From: Mallotus nudiflorus
Lineage: Eukaryota; Streptophyta; Magnoliopsida; Malpighiales; Euphorbiaceae
NCBI GenBank assembly: GCA_947683625.1
Contig: CANTUR010000669.1
Coordinates: 620,001 to 684,000 of the forward strand
Reading direction: 5' to 3'
Length of the DNA stretch: 64,000 nucleotides
Every line of letters starts with the position of its first letter. The stretch's first letter is position 1. Shown piece by piece: positions 1 through 11,681 of the stretch. A program made the position numbers and the translations under genes. The notes beneath the pieces are model-generated. The model had not been told where the DNA came from. It worked only from the letters and a program-made list of their open reading frames with translations, and ran no database searches.

Positions 1-421
1 ATCATCGGTTTCCTTTTGTTGTTCTCTTCTCCACCATCATCATCATCGCCAATATTGTTGAAGTATAGATTGGTTTCTTCCTTTTGTTTCTTGTTTGAAT
101 TTACTATATGTATAGATATAATCATGTAATTGAGTTACTTTTGGCATGATTACTTTGCTTTCATGCTTCGATTTTTTTTATTGTTATAGTTGCTATAAAT
201 TCCCAATTTGTTTGTTTTTTGGCTTTAAATTGGATGGATTATAAATGGCTGAATTAAGTATGAAATTTTATTTAATAAAGAAGCAGAATCAAAGCAGTTC
301 TATTTGATGCGTGGAATAGTGTTAAATACTAGTTCCATGCTTGGAAATCAACAGTAAAAAGCTCCACTTGTAATGCAATGATTAGCGCAAAACCCTTTGC
401 AACTGCAACAAAACCCACACC
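1..421. other. Left-edge intergenic DNA
   Basis: AT-rich sequence with no coding pattern I can support. A CT-rich stretch with a CATCATCATCATCG run near positions 33-49 could be the end of a gene lying to the left, but nothing confirms it. Confidence 0.4.
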
Positions 422-435
422 AAATAATGCCATTT

Positions 436-539
436 AATGAGGCATCTTAGTCTGGGTGGTAAAGCAACTAGCTTACGTTGCTCTCGTGGCGGTTCCAACC
501 CCATCGGTCTTATCCCTTGAATCAAAAAATAAAAATAAA
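436..539 (+). mobile_element. SINE (tRNA-derived) with 14-bp target duplication
   Basis: A roughly 104-bp element has an A-box-like TTAGTCTGGGTGGT (447-460) and a B-box GGTTCCAACCC (491-501), the internal RNA polymerase III promoter layout of tRNA-derived SINEs. It ends in an A-rich tail (about 524-539). It is bracketed by a perfect 14-bp direct repeat AAATAATGCCATTT at 422-435 and 540-553, the target-site duplication expected from LINE-driven insertion. It codes for no protein. The perfect duplication argues for a fairly recent insertion. Confidence 0.8.
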
Positions 540-545
540 AAATAA

Positions 546-840
546 TGCCATTTTGGAGTCTATAGAGTGGGGATGCAAATTCAGTAATTTTGAGACTGAT
601 TCCATCGAAGTGTTTATTGTTGTTACTAGGAAATCTCAACCTCCTTGGGAAATTAATGCCATTTTGGAGTATGTTTTTGTATAAACTTCAGTATTTTGAT
701 CATAAGGTTTCTTTTTGTTGGACAAGAAGAAATTGCAACCGTGCAGCTGACTGACTTGCAAAATATGTTCTAGATTCTAGGTTTCCTTGGGACTGGGTTT
801 CTAATATCCCAGCTTATTTGTATTTTCTTCTCTAGTTTAA
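546..840 (+). pseudogene. RNase H-like relic of a LINE-type retroelement
   Basis: Conceptual translation gives a run resembling the plant RNase H-like domain found at the end of LINE reverse-transcriptase genes. It shows an AILE..EWG segment, then FETDS, PPWEI and, about 40 codons on, W-T-R-R-N-C-N-R-A-A-D followed by L-A-K, the usual R-x-x-N-xx-A-D-x-LAK signature. A TAA (682-684) and a TGA between the A-A-D and L-A-K motifs interrupt it, and no reverse transcriptase lies upstream. The SINE at 436-539 sits at its 5' edge. It is a dead fragment. Confidence 0.6.
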
Positions 841-1057
841 TATATTTTATTGGCCAAATAAATAAATAAATAAAAGAATTTGCCCGGTTCAAGAAAAAAC
901 CCAACACCACTTGCAACACCATCTCCACCTAATGGGATCCATTTCTTGGTGTTGCTCATACTAATTGCAACTTGCATTAAACATTTTCTTATTGTATTCA
1001 ATACTAATTTTTTTTCTTATGTAGTTTATAATTTTAATTTTTTAAAATTTTCGGTGA

Positions 1058-1905
1058 GTAAAAAATTAAATTTTGTTACACAGCAAGCTTAATAAATAAT
1101 AAGAATGATACTTAAAAAATTATGTTTTTTAAAAATTATTTGTATATGATACAATAATTATAGTATGTTATTTGACTATTATAAGTATCTGAAACTCAAA
1201 ATAATATTTAAAAATTAAAAGTAGTATCTCAAACTCATAAATATAGTATACTAATTGAATATTATATGTATCTGAAAATTCAAAATTGCATCCAATACTA
1301 AAAAACAGTATATTGTCTGACTGGTGCGTTAATTAGTCGATCGATTATATTAGTTTAATTTGAAACTATTATTTCAACTATTTTTAAATAATAATTTAAT
1401 GTTGTGAGAACAAATTTGGTGAAAGCATTTCATCTTTTTTTTTTCTCTTAAAGAATAACATCAAAAGCTCTCATTCCTTGCACAAATTAAGGGCAGATTT
1501 TGTGGCTAGAAATTAGTATCTCTAAAATTTTTAATATTTTAGATCAATGTATTATTATTGAAAAAATTAAAAATCATATTTTGTTCAAAAGAAATTGGAT
1601 CTATATTGTCTAAATATGTTAAAAAAATTTTAAAAAAGAATTAATCAAAATTTTTGTTACACAATAAGATTAAGAAATAATAACAATGATACTTTAAAAT
1701 AATATATTTTTCGAATATTATTTGTATATGATATAATCAAAACAATATATTATCATAATATTATAAGAATTTAAAACTCAAAATAGTATCTAAAACTTAA
1801 AACAATACCTAAAAATTAAAAAAATATCTCAAACTCATAAACACCTAATTATTATATGTATGTTTCAAAATCGTATCCGATACTAAAGCCAGTATATTAT
1901 TTAAA
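1058..1905. repeat. Imperfect direct duplication, about 580-bp offset
   Basis: Copy 1 (about 1058-1330) and copy 2 (about 1640-1905) share the same order of motifs: TTTTGTTACACA, then AATGATACTT, TTTGTATATGAT, AAACTCAAAATA, TCTCAAACTCATAAA and CAGTATATT. The copies are divergent with small indels, so the duplication is old. No protein or RNA gene is visible. A further partial copy of the AAACTCAAAATAGTATTTGAA motif lies near 1950. Confidence 0.6.
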
Positions 1906-2243
1906 TATTTTTTTCCAACCAAAAATATATATTTTAAATATTATTCGTATCTGAAACTCAAAATAGTATTTGAACATGATAATTTGAGTAATTACATATT
2001 GTTAGAAAAATTATCAAAGAAATAGTTGGTATTGAGTAATAAATTTCAAATTTAATTGTATTTAATTAATTAAAATAAAAAATAAATAAAAATAATTGAT
2101 ATATGCATATCAATTAATTTGAATTCAAGTACCCATCTTTTCTCAAATGTATGAAACTTGAAATATTTTTCATTTATTTATATTTTATTATTTGTATATT
2201 TTACTTTATTTTTCATGTATAAAATGAATAAAATAATAACAAC

Positions 2244-2246
<3 letters not shown>

Positions 2247-2294
<48 letters not shown>
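2247..2294. repeat. (AT)n microsatellite
   Basis: About 24 uninterrupted AT dinucleotides. The flanks (1906-2246 and 2295-3308) are AT-rich to A-rich DNA with no supportable gene. From 2440 to 2790 the plus strand is almost entirely purine (A with scattered G). Confidence 0.95.
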
Positions 2295-2299
<5 letters not shown>

Positions 2300-3308
2300 T
2301 TTATATTTCAAAATATTTTTCTAAAATATTTGAAACTTTAATTCTTTATTGAAATTAATATGAGTTATATAATTTAAATATGTTAATTATAATTTTTGAA
2401 ATAGAGCATACCGCTTCTATATATATCAATACCAAAATCAAAACTAAAAAAACTAAGAATAAAAAAAATAAAGAATAAGAAAAAATAAGGATAATAGAAA
2501 ATAAAAATAAATAAGAAAAAGAGAAAATTAAAAAATAAATATCAGAATAAAATAAAAATAAAAAATTAAGGATAACATAGAATAAAAAAGGAGAAATAAA
2601 AATTAAAAATTAAGAATAACAAGAAATAAGAAAAAATAAAATTATAAAAAGAAGAGGAGTGAAAGATAAATAAAAATAAAAATAAAATGGAAAGGAAAAA
2701 ATTGACTAAAAAATCTAAAGAAACAAAGAAAAATAGAAAAAGAGACAAAATGGGCATAAAAGACAAAAAAAAGACCCCGATGAAAAGGAAAAGAATACGT
2801 ATATAATTAACTCAAATGATAAATCAATGTAAATAAGCTATAAAATGGGGCCAAATCTATAAATTTCTCTAACATCCAAACAATCATATAAAATGCAGCT
2901 GTCACTGAATACAATACAACTAGTAAAACAGTGAAATTAATTTTATCATATCATTAACATATAGATTTATGTATTGAATTATTAAAATTTACAATATTTT
3001 TTTATTTTAAAATATATATTTTCAATTTCATTTAAAATACTATAGTTCCATTATATCTAAAATACCACTTTTCTATTCCATAAACAAATGACCTCTACTT
3101 TACTTAAAACATTTATATATATTTTATTCAACTAAAAATATCCTTTTCTTTTTAAGTTAACATAAATTTACAATATATATAAAAATATATATATTCTTAA
3201 TAAAAAGTAATAACTAGATAAAATTATTATAATGAATTTTTAAATGTTCACTTTTATAAATTATTTTATTAATTTATATTTTATTAAAATTATTTCTTTA
3301 TTTAATCT

Positions 3309-4680
3309 ATATATATATATATATTAAATGTTGAGCCTTAAAGTTATTAAGCTAAAAATTTGACAAGCGTTTATCTTTATATTTGAGTATTCGTCTTAAA
3401 ATCTAATGTGTCAAATTCTTAAAAATCCTAATTTTTATTAAAAGTAAAATATTTACTATCATTTTTGAGTATTATATTTTAACTAAAATATTGTTATACA
3501 TATTCTAATACTACTCAAATTCTAAAATTTTTTTATATAATATGTATTTTTTTTAATCTCAAATCACTCAATTATTTTTTTTAAACCATTAGAAATTCTA
3601 CTTTTAATAATTTTCTTAATTAAAATACTATTATACACTCCACTAGGAATTTAATAGTCTCTTAATATAACTACAATATAACAATAATTAGAGGCATAAT
3701 TAAATATAATAATTGTTTTGGCTTAATCTTTTCATGTAAGTTAGAATGCCTATCCTATTCCATACTTATTAATATTCGAAAGGTTATCTAAGAATTTTTT
3801 CAACTTTCTTCTATGACTATTTTAATTAAGTTGTTTTCAAAAAATGACAATTTTGATTTTTTATTTGTTCTTTTTGATGGTTTGATTTTTCTCTTCATAT
3901 GCAATTACAATTTGATGGATAGAGATCTTTCTCATCACCACATGTGTTGAACCTTTTGTTGCCCCCACACCCAAAGTCATGTATGGAGATAGGGAAATAA
4001 TAATAATATATATATATATATATTAAATGTTGAGTTTTAAAGTCATTAGGTAAAAAATTTAACAAATATCTATTTGAATATTTGAATATTCACCCTAAAA
4101 TTTAATGTTTCAAATTCTTAAAAATCCTAATTTTTATTAAAAATAAAATATTTATTATTGTTTTTTAGTATTATTTTTTAACTAAAACATTATTATACAT
4201 ATTCCAATACTACTCAAATTCTAAAAGTTTTTATATAATATGTTTTTTTTGTCTCAAATCACTCAATTATTTTTCTTAAACCATTAGAATTACTACTTTT
4301 AATAATTTTCATAATTAATACACTTTTATACATATTCCAATAGTAATTTAATAGTCTCAAAATATAACTACAATATAACAATAATTAGAGGTATAATTAA
4401 ACACAATAAGTTAGATCGCCTATCCTATTCCATACTTATTAATAATCAAAAGGTTATCTAAGAATTTTTTTCAATTTTCTTCTATGACTATTTTAATTAA
4501 TAATAGGTTGTTTTCCAAATCGCAATTTTGATTTTTTGTTGGTTCTTTTTTATGGTTTGATTTTTCTCTTCATATGTAATTACAATTTGATGGATAGAGA
4601 TCTTCTTGCCATCACATGTGTTGAACCTTTTGTTGCCCCTACACCCAAAGTCATGCATGGAGATGGGGAAATAATAATTT
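3309..4680. repeat. Tandem direct duplication of a ~690-bp unit
   Basis: Unit 1 (about 3309-4004) and unit 2 (about 4010-4680) both begin with a TA run followed by TTAAATGTTGAG. Both continue through AATTCTTAAAAATCCTAATT, CTATCCTATTCCATACTTAT, AAAGGTTATCTAAGAATTTT and CACATGTGTTGAACCTTTTG, and both end at CCAAAGTCATG.ATGGAGAT.GGGAAATAA. Unit 2 lacks a short stretch present in unit 1 near 3710-3740. On the minus strand both units encode a short Cys-containing peptide around H-D-F-G-C; in unit 2 it belongs to a 128-codon open frame (4883-4497) that I do not recognise. Confidence 0.75.
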
Positions 4681-6166
4681 AAATTATGATTGTAAATGCA
4701 TGCATAGGTAGGTAGAGCTAAGCAAATTATTGTTGCATGTATATACATAGTCTGAATTTCTTCATTTATGATTAGAGGTGAATCTGGACAGAGAGTAAAA
4801 TTAATTTTTAATTTATTGAACAAATTTGATAATCCTATGTCTGTTGCTTGTATAATAATATTGCAAATTATGGAATGATCCAAAGAGGGGGGAAACCTCC
4901 AAACACCAAGATAAAGTAGACATAATTTCTATATTAAAATCGGTCTTTTCATTTTTTGGAGTGATGCAGGATATCGATGATCAACCACCCAACTCTAAAT
5001 AGCAAATTTCAAATCCTCACATAACAGTTAGAAATAAAACTAAAGTATGCTTTTTGACAATTAATCTATAATCAATATTTCCTTCTCTCTACTTCTCTTT
5101 CCAATTTTATTTTATTTTTTTATAACCATTAGCATCAATTTTGTTGGATGCGTTTTACAACATGAGGATTAAAAATTTTTAAAATGTGAAAATATTTTGT
5201 CTTGTATGTGTAATAATGGATTTCTAACCTTTTTTTTTATGGTATTATGTTTATGGATTTCAATTTTTTATTGCTTTAATTGTTATTTTATCTATTGGGT
5301 TTGCAGTTTTGTTTAAATTTAATGGATATCAAGTAATTTTAAAAGTAAGTTTATTTTTAATTGTTTGATATTAGCATTATTTTATTTCTAATTTTTTTGG
5401 TTTTATTTTTATATTGTAGCTTTGTGGCTAATTTAACATATGTATAATTTCAGAAATTCATATTAATTTTCCATAGTATAAGATTATATATTTACAAAAA
5501 TATTAATTTGGTTTTTGGATTTCCGTTTACACTTATGATTACACGAGTATGAATTTACTCCAATTTCTCAACTATTGCTTCAAGTTTAGTGCAGTCACTC
5601 CTCAAACTCAGCATATATGTATATAAAGCATCAAATTATGAGTTTTTTGGCAGTTATTTTTTGTATTTTAGTAATAAAGAACGTTAAAAAAAATTATTCA
5701 ATTATTTTTTATTTTTTAGTTATTTTTATAGATTGTTTATCTATAAAAATTAATTTTTTAAATCAAATGATTTATATTTCTAAATATGTACTTTTTTCTA
5801 TGAAAACATTTATCTTTGGTTGAAAATTTGAATATTGCAGGAGAGTTAGTTTACTTTTATATATCACAAGTCTATTGTTAACCTTATCATCAAATTCTCT
5901 TATTATTCACTTCCCACTTTAGGTAATCCTTCTTCAAATATCAAGGTCATCTATATATATACACACTATATTTTTTCAAGCAAACTCCTCTAATATCAAT
6001 TATTATCGTCCAATTCTAATAATAATATTTCCAACTTTAATCCAACCAATATTCATATATTCATATAAATTTTGTGCATTGGTAAATCTTTCAAACCTCA
6101 AATCAACAAGTAGCACGGAAATGAAAAAAAAAAAAAAGTATTTTTAACAATATAGGGCATAAAATA
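4681..6166. other. Intergenic AT-rich DNA
   Basis: No open frame of recognisable family, no RNA gene and no clear terminal repeats. It contains several long T runs and an A16-type run at 6123-6138, just before the outer LTR. Confidence 0.5.
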
Positions 6167-8477
6167 TGTATCACGACCCGAACCCAAGGGTATGTGACTG
6201 ATACTAGAGAATGAAAAAACTTAACGCTATCGAAACTTGTAGTAAACCTTAAAAGAAAAACGCAGAACATTTCACCTTTAAAACCTTATAATGCCATAAT
6301 TAAATTATGATGTATATTATCAAACTGATTTTTCTCAATTTAAATAAACCATACTATCATCATGCATAATATAGTAATAATCAGTTATACAAAATAATAT
6401 CTTAGTACATAAATTTCAAATACATAATATCCAAATTAAAGTATGCAGTTATAAAATTTATCTACTGTAATACACGGATACTATTACAAGTACACAAACT
6501 ATGTAGACCTATATAAAATAGCCAGTGAAGAAGCTACTCGGCGTAGGGAAGTAAATCTAACAGAAAACTCTCAAACTCTTGAAAAAAATAAGTTGAGGAA
6601 AGTCAGACTTCACTGAGTAAGCTAATAAAAAAAATAAATGCGGTTTAAAAATCTTCTTTAAAATATGTTTTTATGAAGATATAATATATTTATAATTTTA
6701 TTCAAATTATTTGATATGCATATAAGAAATTCATTTTTCAAAAGGAGGAAATAATTTTTTTTTATACTTTTAAAACATTAGTATAAAACTAGGTAGAACC
6801 CTAATCCTCTATTTTAACAGTCATTTGACTCACTTATATCCAAGATTGCTGGATCCCGAGAGTAAAACATCATCAGGATGCATAGCTGCAGTCACGTCAC
6901 TTAATCCAATATCATTGGCAGTGTTCAAGAGCAAAACATCACCAGACTATTGGTCCTAGTGATTTAATAATTATAATCCAACTTTACTAACGGTGTTCGA
7001 GAACAAAACATTACCAGGCCTTCAGCCCTAGTATAAATTAATCTAACCAAATATCATATTGCCGGCGATGTCCGAGAACAAAGTATCACCAAATCTTCAC
7101 CCCCAATAATATGATCAATGCAACCCAATATTTTACCCGTGCGCACACGGTCTTGATGAAACCCATCAGGTAGCCCGTTTTATAATAGTTTATTTAAAAA
7201 AAATGAAGATAAATAAAATAAGAAAAATTACAATAAATAAAAAAAACAACCAACAATAAATTAAGTCATACAATACTATTTGAAAAATACTTACTTAACT
7301 CGACTCAAACCTAAAATTCAAAATTTAGGATCGACTTGATGTCACGTTTTACGAAAAATTTATTGAAAATTTAATAGAGTTTTCTCTGTAAAATGGACAT
7401 CCCTCTACAGAAATAGAGTCAATCTTGCAAGTAAACACACTTCTAAACTTCATAATAGCTCAACACCTCCGGTTGGGACCTCAAACTACACAATTTTCAA
7501 CTGAAGTTCACAACACACGATAAAAATATATATTCAATAATAATATGTTAAAATCACTAAAAATCCATAAAATCAATAATAAATTACAATATAATTTATT
7601 GAGACATCAAAACACTAAATATAAATATTTTTCACAATAATTAATAAAAATCTCAAATAATTTATATAATTTTATAAAAATTCAATTTTTCAAATAGTCA
7701 AATTTACATTTAAATAATCAATTAGTTTAAATATATTATAAAATTAGTTAAAAACCCATTTAATCACAAAAATAGTAAATAATTTATTATTTGAATATAA
7801 TTTTTGAAAATTAGTATTAATTAGTTAAAAATAGTAAATAATTTATAAAAATTATTTTAATACCCTATAAAATTCTAAAATCATTTAAAACATATTATTT
7901 AACTATATTTTCAACAAAACTACACAATTAACCCACAATTCCAATATTCACATAATATTAATACTTTCTCAAAACTTATACAAATTTACTAAAAATTATT
8001 TTATTAATACTAAATTAATTAACATAAATTAATTTATATCCCCCATAATTAAAATCAACTAAAATAATTTAAAATAAATAAATTCTTACAAGAAATATAA
8101 TATATAACCAAAAATATAGATAAACTAAAATATATATATAAAAATCAACCCAAAAAAATTAACCTAATATTAAAAATAAATTATGGATAAATAAACAAAT
8201 ATTATACCAATTAACCAAAATTTAAATCAAACTTGAATCATGCAAATCACTCACTTAACTAACAAAATCAACTAACCAATAACCTAGATCAACCAAGAAA
8301 CCAACCCAAAAACTCTAACTAAACTAACCTATTGTCTTCACTGAAACTGGAAGCCAAGAGCAGAGGAAGGTGGAGTTGCCGAAGGAGCTACTGTCACCAG
8401 AAGCTGGAGCTCCTACTGTCTTCGGTGGCTATAGGAGGCGGAGGAGCTGGTGTCATGTAACAGAGGCTGGAAGGAAG
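6167..8477 (-). mobile_element. Outer solo LTR, Tekay-like Gypsy, left part
   Basis: It begins TGTATCACGACCCGAACCC, the same end that starts the better-preserved LTRs at 8478, 16688 and 16913. The modules then appear in the same order: the GTAGTAAACCTTAAAAG segment, the AAATAGCC.GTGAAGAAG segment, repeated GAG.GCAAAACATCACC units (6851-7100), the double hairpin at 7137-7170, CACGTTTTACGA (7344) and the CTCTA/TAGAG hairpin (7403-7418). It is strongly diverged and is cut at 8477 by the complete Tekay element; its right part resumes at 23026. No internal coding region exists, so it is a solo LTR. Its sense strand is inferred from its relatives. Confidence 0.7.
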
Positions 8478-10077
8478 TGTAACGACCTGAACCCGAGGGC
8501 ACGTGACCGGCACTAGGGAATGGGTAGGCATAAGGCCCCCGAAACCCGTAGTAAGCCTAAAGAAAAAGAAAATAAAACCATTCATATTTTAAACTTTAAT
8601 TAACAACAGAACATATTATCAAACTGCTTAATAAAAATATGTTTCAACATCTCATATTATAAATTGCATTTAAATCTTATACATAAGCGTAATTTACACA
8701 AATAAATTACACAATTATTTTTAAACCATACAAATCCTTAGTACAAATACTACTGCAGCAGCCTAGATTAACACACAGTACAGCTTACAATGACCTACAT
8801 AAAATAGCCGGTGAAGAAGAAACCCGGCGTGGAGGTAGTATGAGGTCGAACTCCCAAGCTCTTGAAAAAAAATAAATTGAGGGGAATCAGACCTCACTGT
8901 GTAAGTCAATAAAAAGAGCTGTACGGTTTGAAAACCTTTGAAAACTATATATATGTTTATAGTGAAAATAATTTATAATGTATAAGTATAGTTTTTGAAA
9001 AAAAATCTCGGTAGAACCCTAAACCCAAAAATCTAAATGGCCAACTGGGCCCACTTATTCCAACTAGACTACTGGTCCCTGAGAGCAAAGGCATCAACCG
9101 AGGCACCAAGTCGTAGTCATTCACTTAATCCAAATATATGGCACTGGCGGTCCCTGAGAGCAAAGGCATCGATCGAGGCACCCATCCCAGTCCATTATTA
9201 ACCTTTCGATCACTGGCGGTCCTCGAGAGCAAAGGCTTCCACCGAGGCACCCGTCCCAGTTTAACATTCATCAATCATACAATTATCGGATCCATCTCTT
9301 AATCTCTACCATGTGCACATAGTCCTGGTGAAGCCCACTAGGTAGCCCGTTCTACCAAAATTTCTCAAAATCGATTTTAATTAAATAAAATGCGTTTAAA
9401 TATTAATTAACAGCATTAAATTAAATAAACCATATAATTAATATTAAAATATAAGTGCACACATTTGTTAATTAAAACACACGCACAGATCATTCTATCG
9501 ACTTACAAGATGAATATGAAGGCTGACGACCACGCGTCTGCCTCGGTCTCACGGCTTCTGCTCCGATATGCTCTAGAAAGAAAATAACAAATTGATTTTA
9601 AAACATGACTATGGAATTGAAATCATAAATCAACAAAACAATGAATTTCTAGACCGACTCGAGGAAGATCGGATAAGACTCGACAGACAGGATAACCTAA
9701 CTAACGGTAGAAATTTTACGAATATCACGTTTTACGAGAAAATCTACCAAAATTTTGGCAGAGTCTCCTCTGTAAAACGGACATCTCTCTACCAAAGGTA
9801 GAGCCAGACCTGCATAGAAAATGCACTTCTAATAACAACAAACACCCACACTCGAGTCGGGCTCCCAAAACTACAATTTGCCCCGACCGAGATTACAACT
9901 CAATAAAATACCGAGAATTAAAAACATTTATTTCTCAAACACATATTTCCCATACACATATACTAAAAATAAATAAAATTATATAAAATCTCAATTATTC
10001 AAAATTAAACAATTAAATTTGCATTCCATCATCAAAATATAAATATAATTATAACCCAAATTAAAACCATTGTAATG

Positions 10078-10131
<54 letters not shown>

Positions 10132-11625
10132 TGAAATTTAATATTTAAAATTTACACTACTTAAATAAAAATACCAATTAATTTATAAAAATTGTCTAAA
10201 CCCTTTAAATATTAATAAAACTAATTAAAATATATATTTTACCATATTTAGTGTAAAATTACATTTTTACCCCCCTAAAATACATACATTACATAATGTG
10301 CTATTAATACTAAAAATAATTCCTTAAAATTATTTAATCATCCCAAAAATTATTTTCTCAAAATAAACCTTCCTAATATAATTAAAACATACAATCAACC
10401 AAAAATTTTTCTCCCAAAAATTTTATTTAATCTAAAAATCACATTTGGGATAAACTCAAAAATATTTATAAAAATAGTATAAAAATCACAAAAATTATAA
10501 TTTGAGTTCTAAAATTAATAAAATTCACTAATAACCTCAATTATTAAAATTTCATAATTTTTAACCATAATTTTTGAAATTAGCATAATTACCCATTAAA
10601 TACCTAAAATTTACATAAACCTCTAATTAACACCAAAATTCTAAAACCTAAAATAAAATTAATATATTAAGGACAATTAACTATAATCACTTTAATTATA
10701 CTAACTAAACCAAATAAAACCCAATAAATCAACTAAAAAAAATTAAAATAAATAAATAAAAATTATGCAAAAATTCTGTAAATTAAGAAAAATTAGGAAA
10801 AATATTTAAAAATTCAAATTGAAGCAATTTATGGGCATAATCCAACATATACTCAAAAACAACCTAAAATCAACATTTAAAATCGAGCAGCAACTAGAAA
10901 ACAACCTGTCAATAACCTAAAAATAACTATGTGCAACTCACCTTCAACCTTCAATTTCGGTGCCGGAGGTGAGTTGCAGCGGCGGCTCTTGGCTTGGACG
11001 GACACCTAAGACGATGAGGGAAGTTGGGGAAGCTTGGGTGGTGCTGGATCAGCTTGGATCAAAGCTGACAGAGGAAAGAAATGAGGAATGGCAGCAGCAG
11101 CTCTTCCCCTGGCAGCTTGGTGCGACGGCAATGGTGTCACCGGTGATGGCAGGATGAATAGCACAGGGAAGAAGAAGAGAAGGAGGGTGAGAGACGATGA
11201 TGGAGAGGGTATAGGCTCGGGAAGTTTCTATTTTCTCTTCTTCTCTTTTTTTTTCTTCTTCTTTGCTGTTTCCCTGCTTTCTTTCTACTTTCTTTTCTTT
11301 TGATTTTTTTGTCTTCTTTGCCTTATTAATTCCGTTTGGTCCACTTACTACACATAAAACCATATATATATATATATTAATATAGTTATGCATGTATGTG
11401 TATAGATAAATATTGGTACATATATATATATATATACATATACTACATATACATACATACATACATACACAAATTATTTTAATATACACATCTAAAATAA
11501 TATTTAACCCTAAATATAATATAAACATAAATAAAATATAATATGAAAAAAAAAGTAATTATTACTAATACGATTTGATAAAAAATATCTCTTTTTATTT
11601 AAGTAAATATATATAGGGTATTACA
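8478..11625 (-). repeat. Tekay 3' LTR (left copy, 3148 bp)
   Basis: Runs from TGTAACGACC to GGGTATTACA. It contains three ~75-bp units of the type GGTCC.GAGAGCAAAGGCATC..CCGAGGCACC (9070-9260), the hairpins at 9311-9342 and 9787-9803, an AT microsatellite (10083-10138), a GC- and purine-rich block (10960-11230) and a second AT tract at 11363-11377. The right copy has the same order throughout. Confidence 0.95.
9070..9260. repeat. Three tandem ~75-bp units inside the Tekay LTR
   Basis: Each unit carries GTCC.TGAGAGCAAAGGC..C..CCGAGGCACC; they start near 9074, 9146 and 9217. The matching array in the right LTR is at about 20449-20640. The older outer LTR has four diverged units (6851-7100), whereas the nested solo LTR has only one recognisable unit (about 17595-17620). 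The copy number therefore varies between relatives. Confidence 0.8.
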
Positions 11626-11639
11626 GTCTCCCCCCCTTA
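11626..11639 (-). promoter_or_regulatory. Polypurine tract of the Tekay element
   Basis: Read on the minus strand this is TAAGGGGGGGAGAC directly before the 3' LTR (TGTAATACCC). Its position and purine content match the plus-strand priming site of reverse transcription. Confidence 0.85.
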
Positions 11640-11681
11640 TATGAATTCATCCCCGAATTCAAGAAAAGAAAGAAAGAAAAA

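Noticed and set aside
4497..4883. 128-codon minus-strand frame as a gene
   Set aside because: No family recognised, and the first unit of the duplication has the frame broken. Kept only as a finding.
10960..11528. Open frames on both strands in the left Tekay LTR, repeated at 22332-22838
   Set aside because: They occur in both LTR copies, differ in frame from relatives and run into AT microsatellite peptide. They are by-products of the GC-rich LTR block, not genes.
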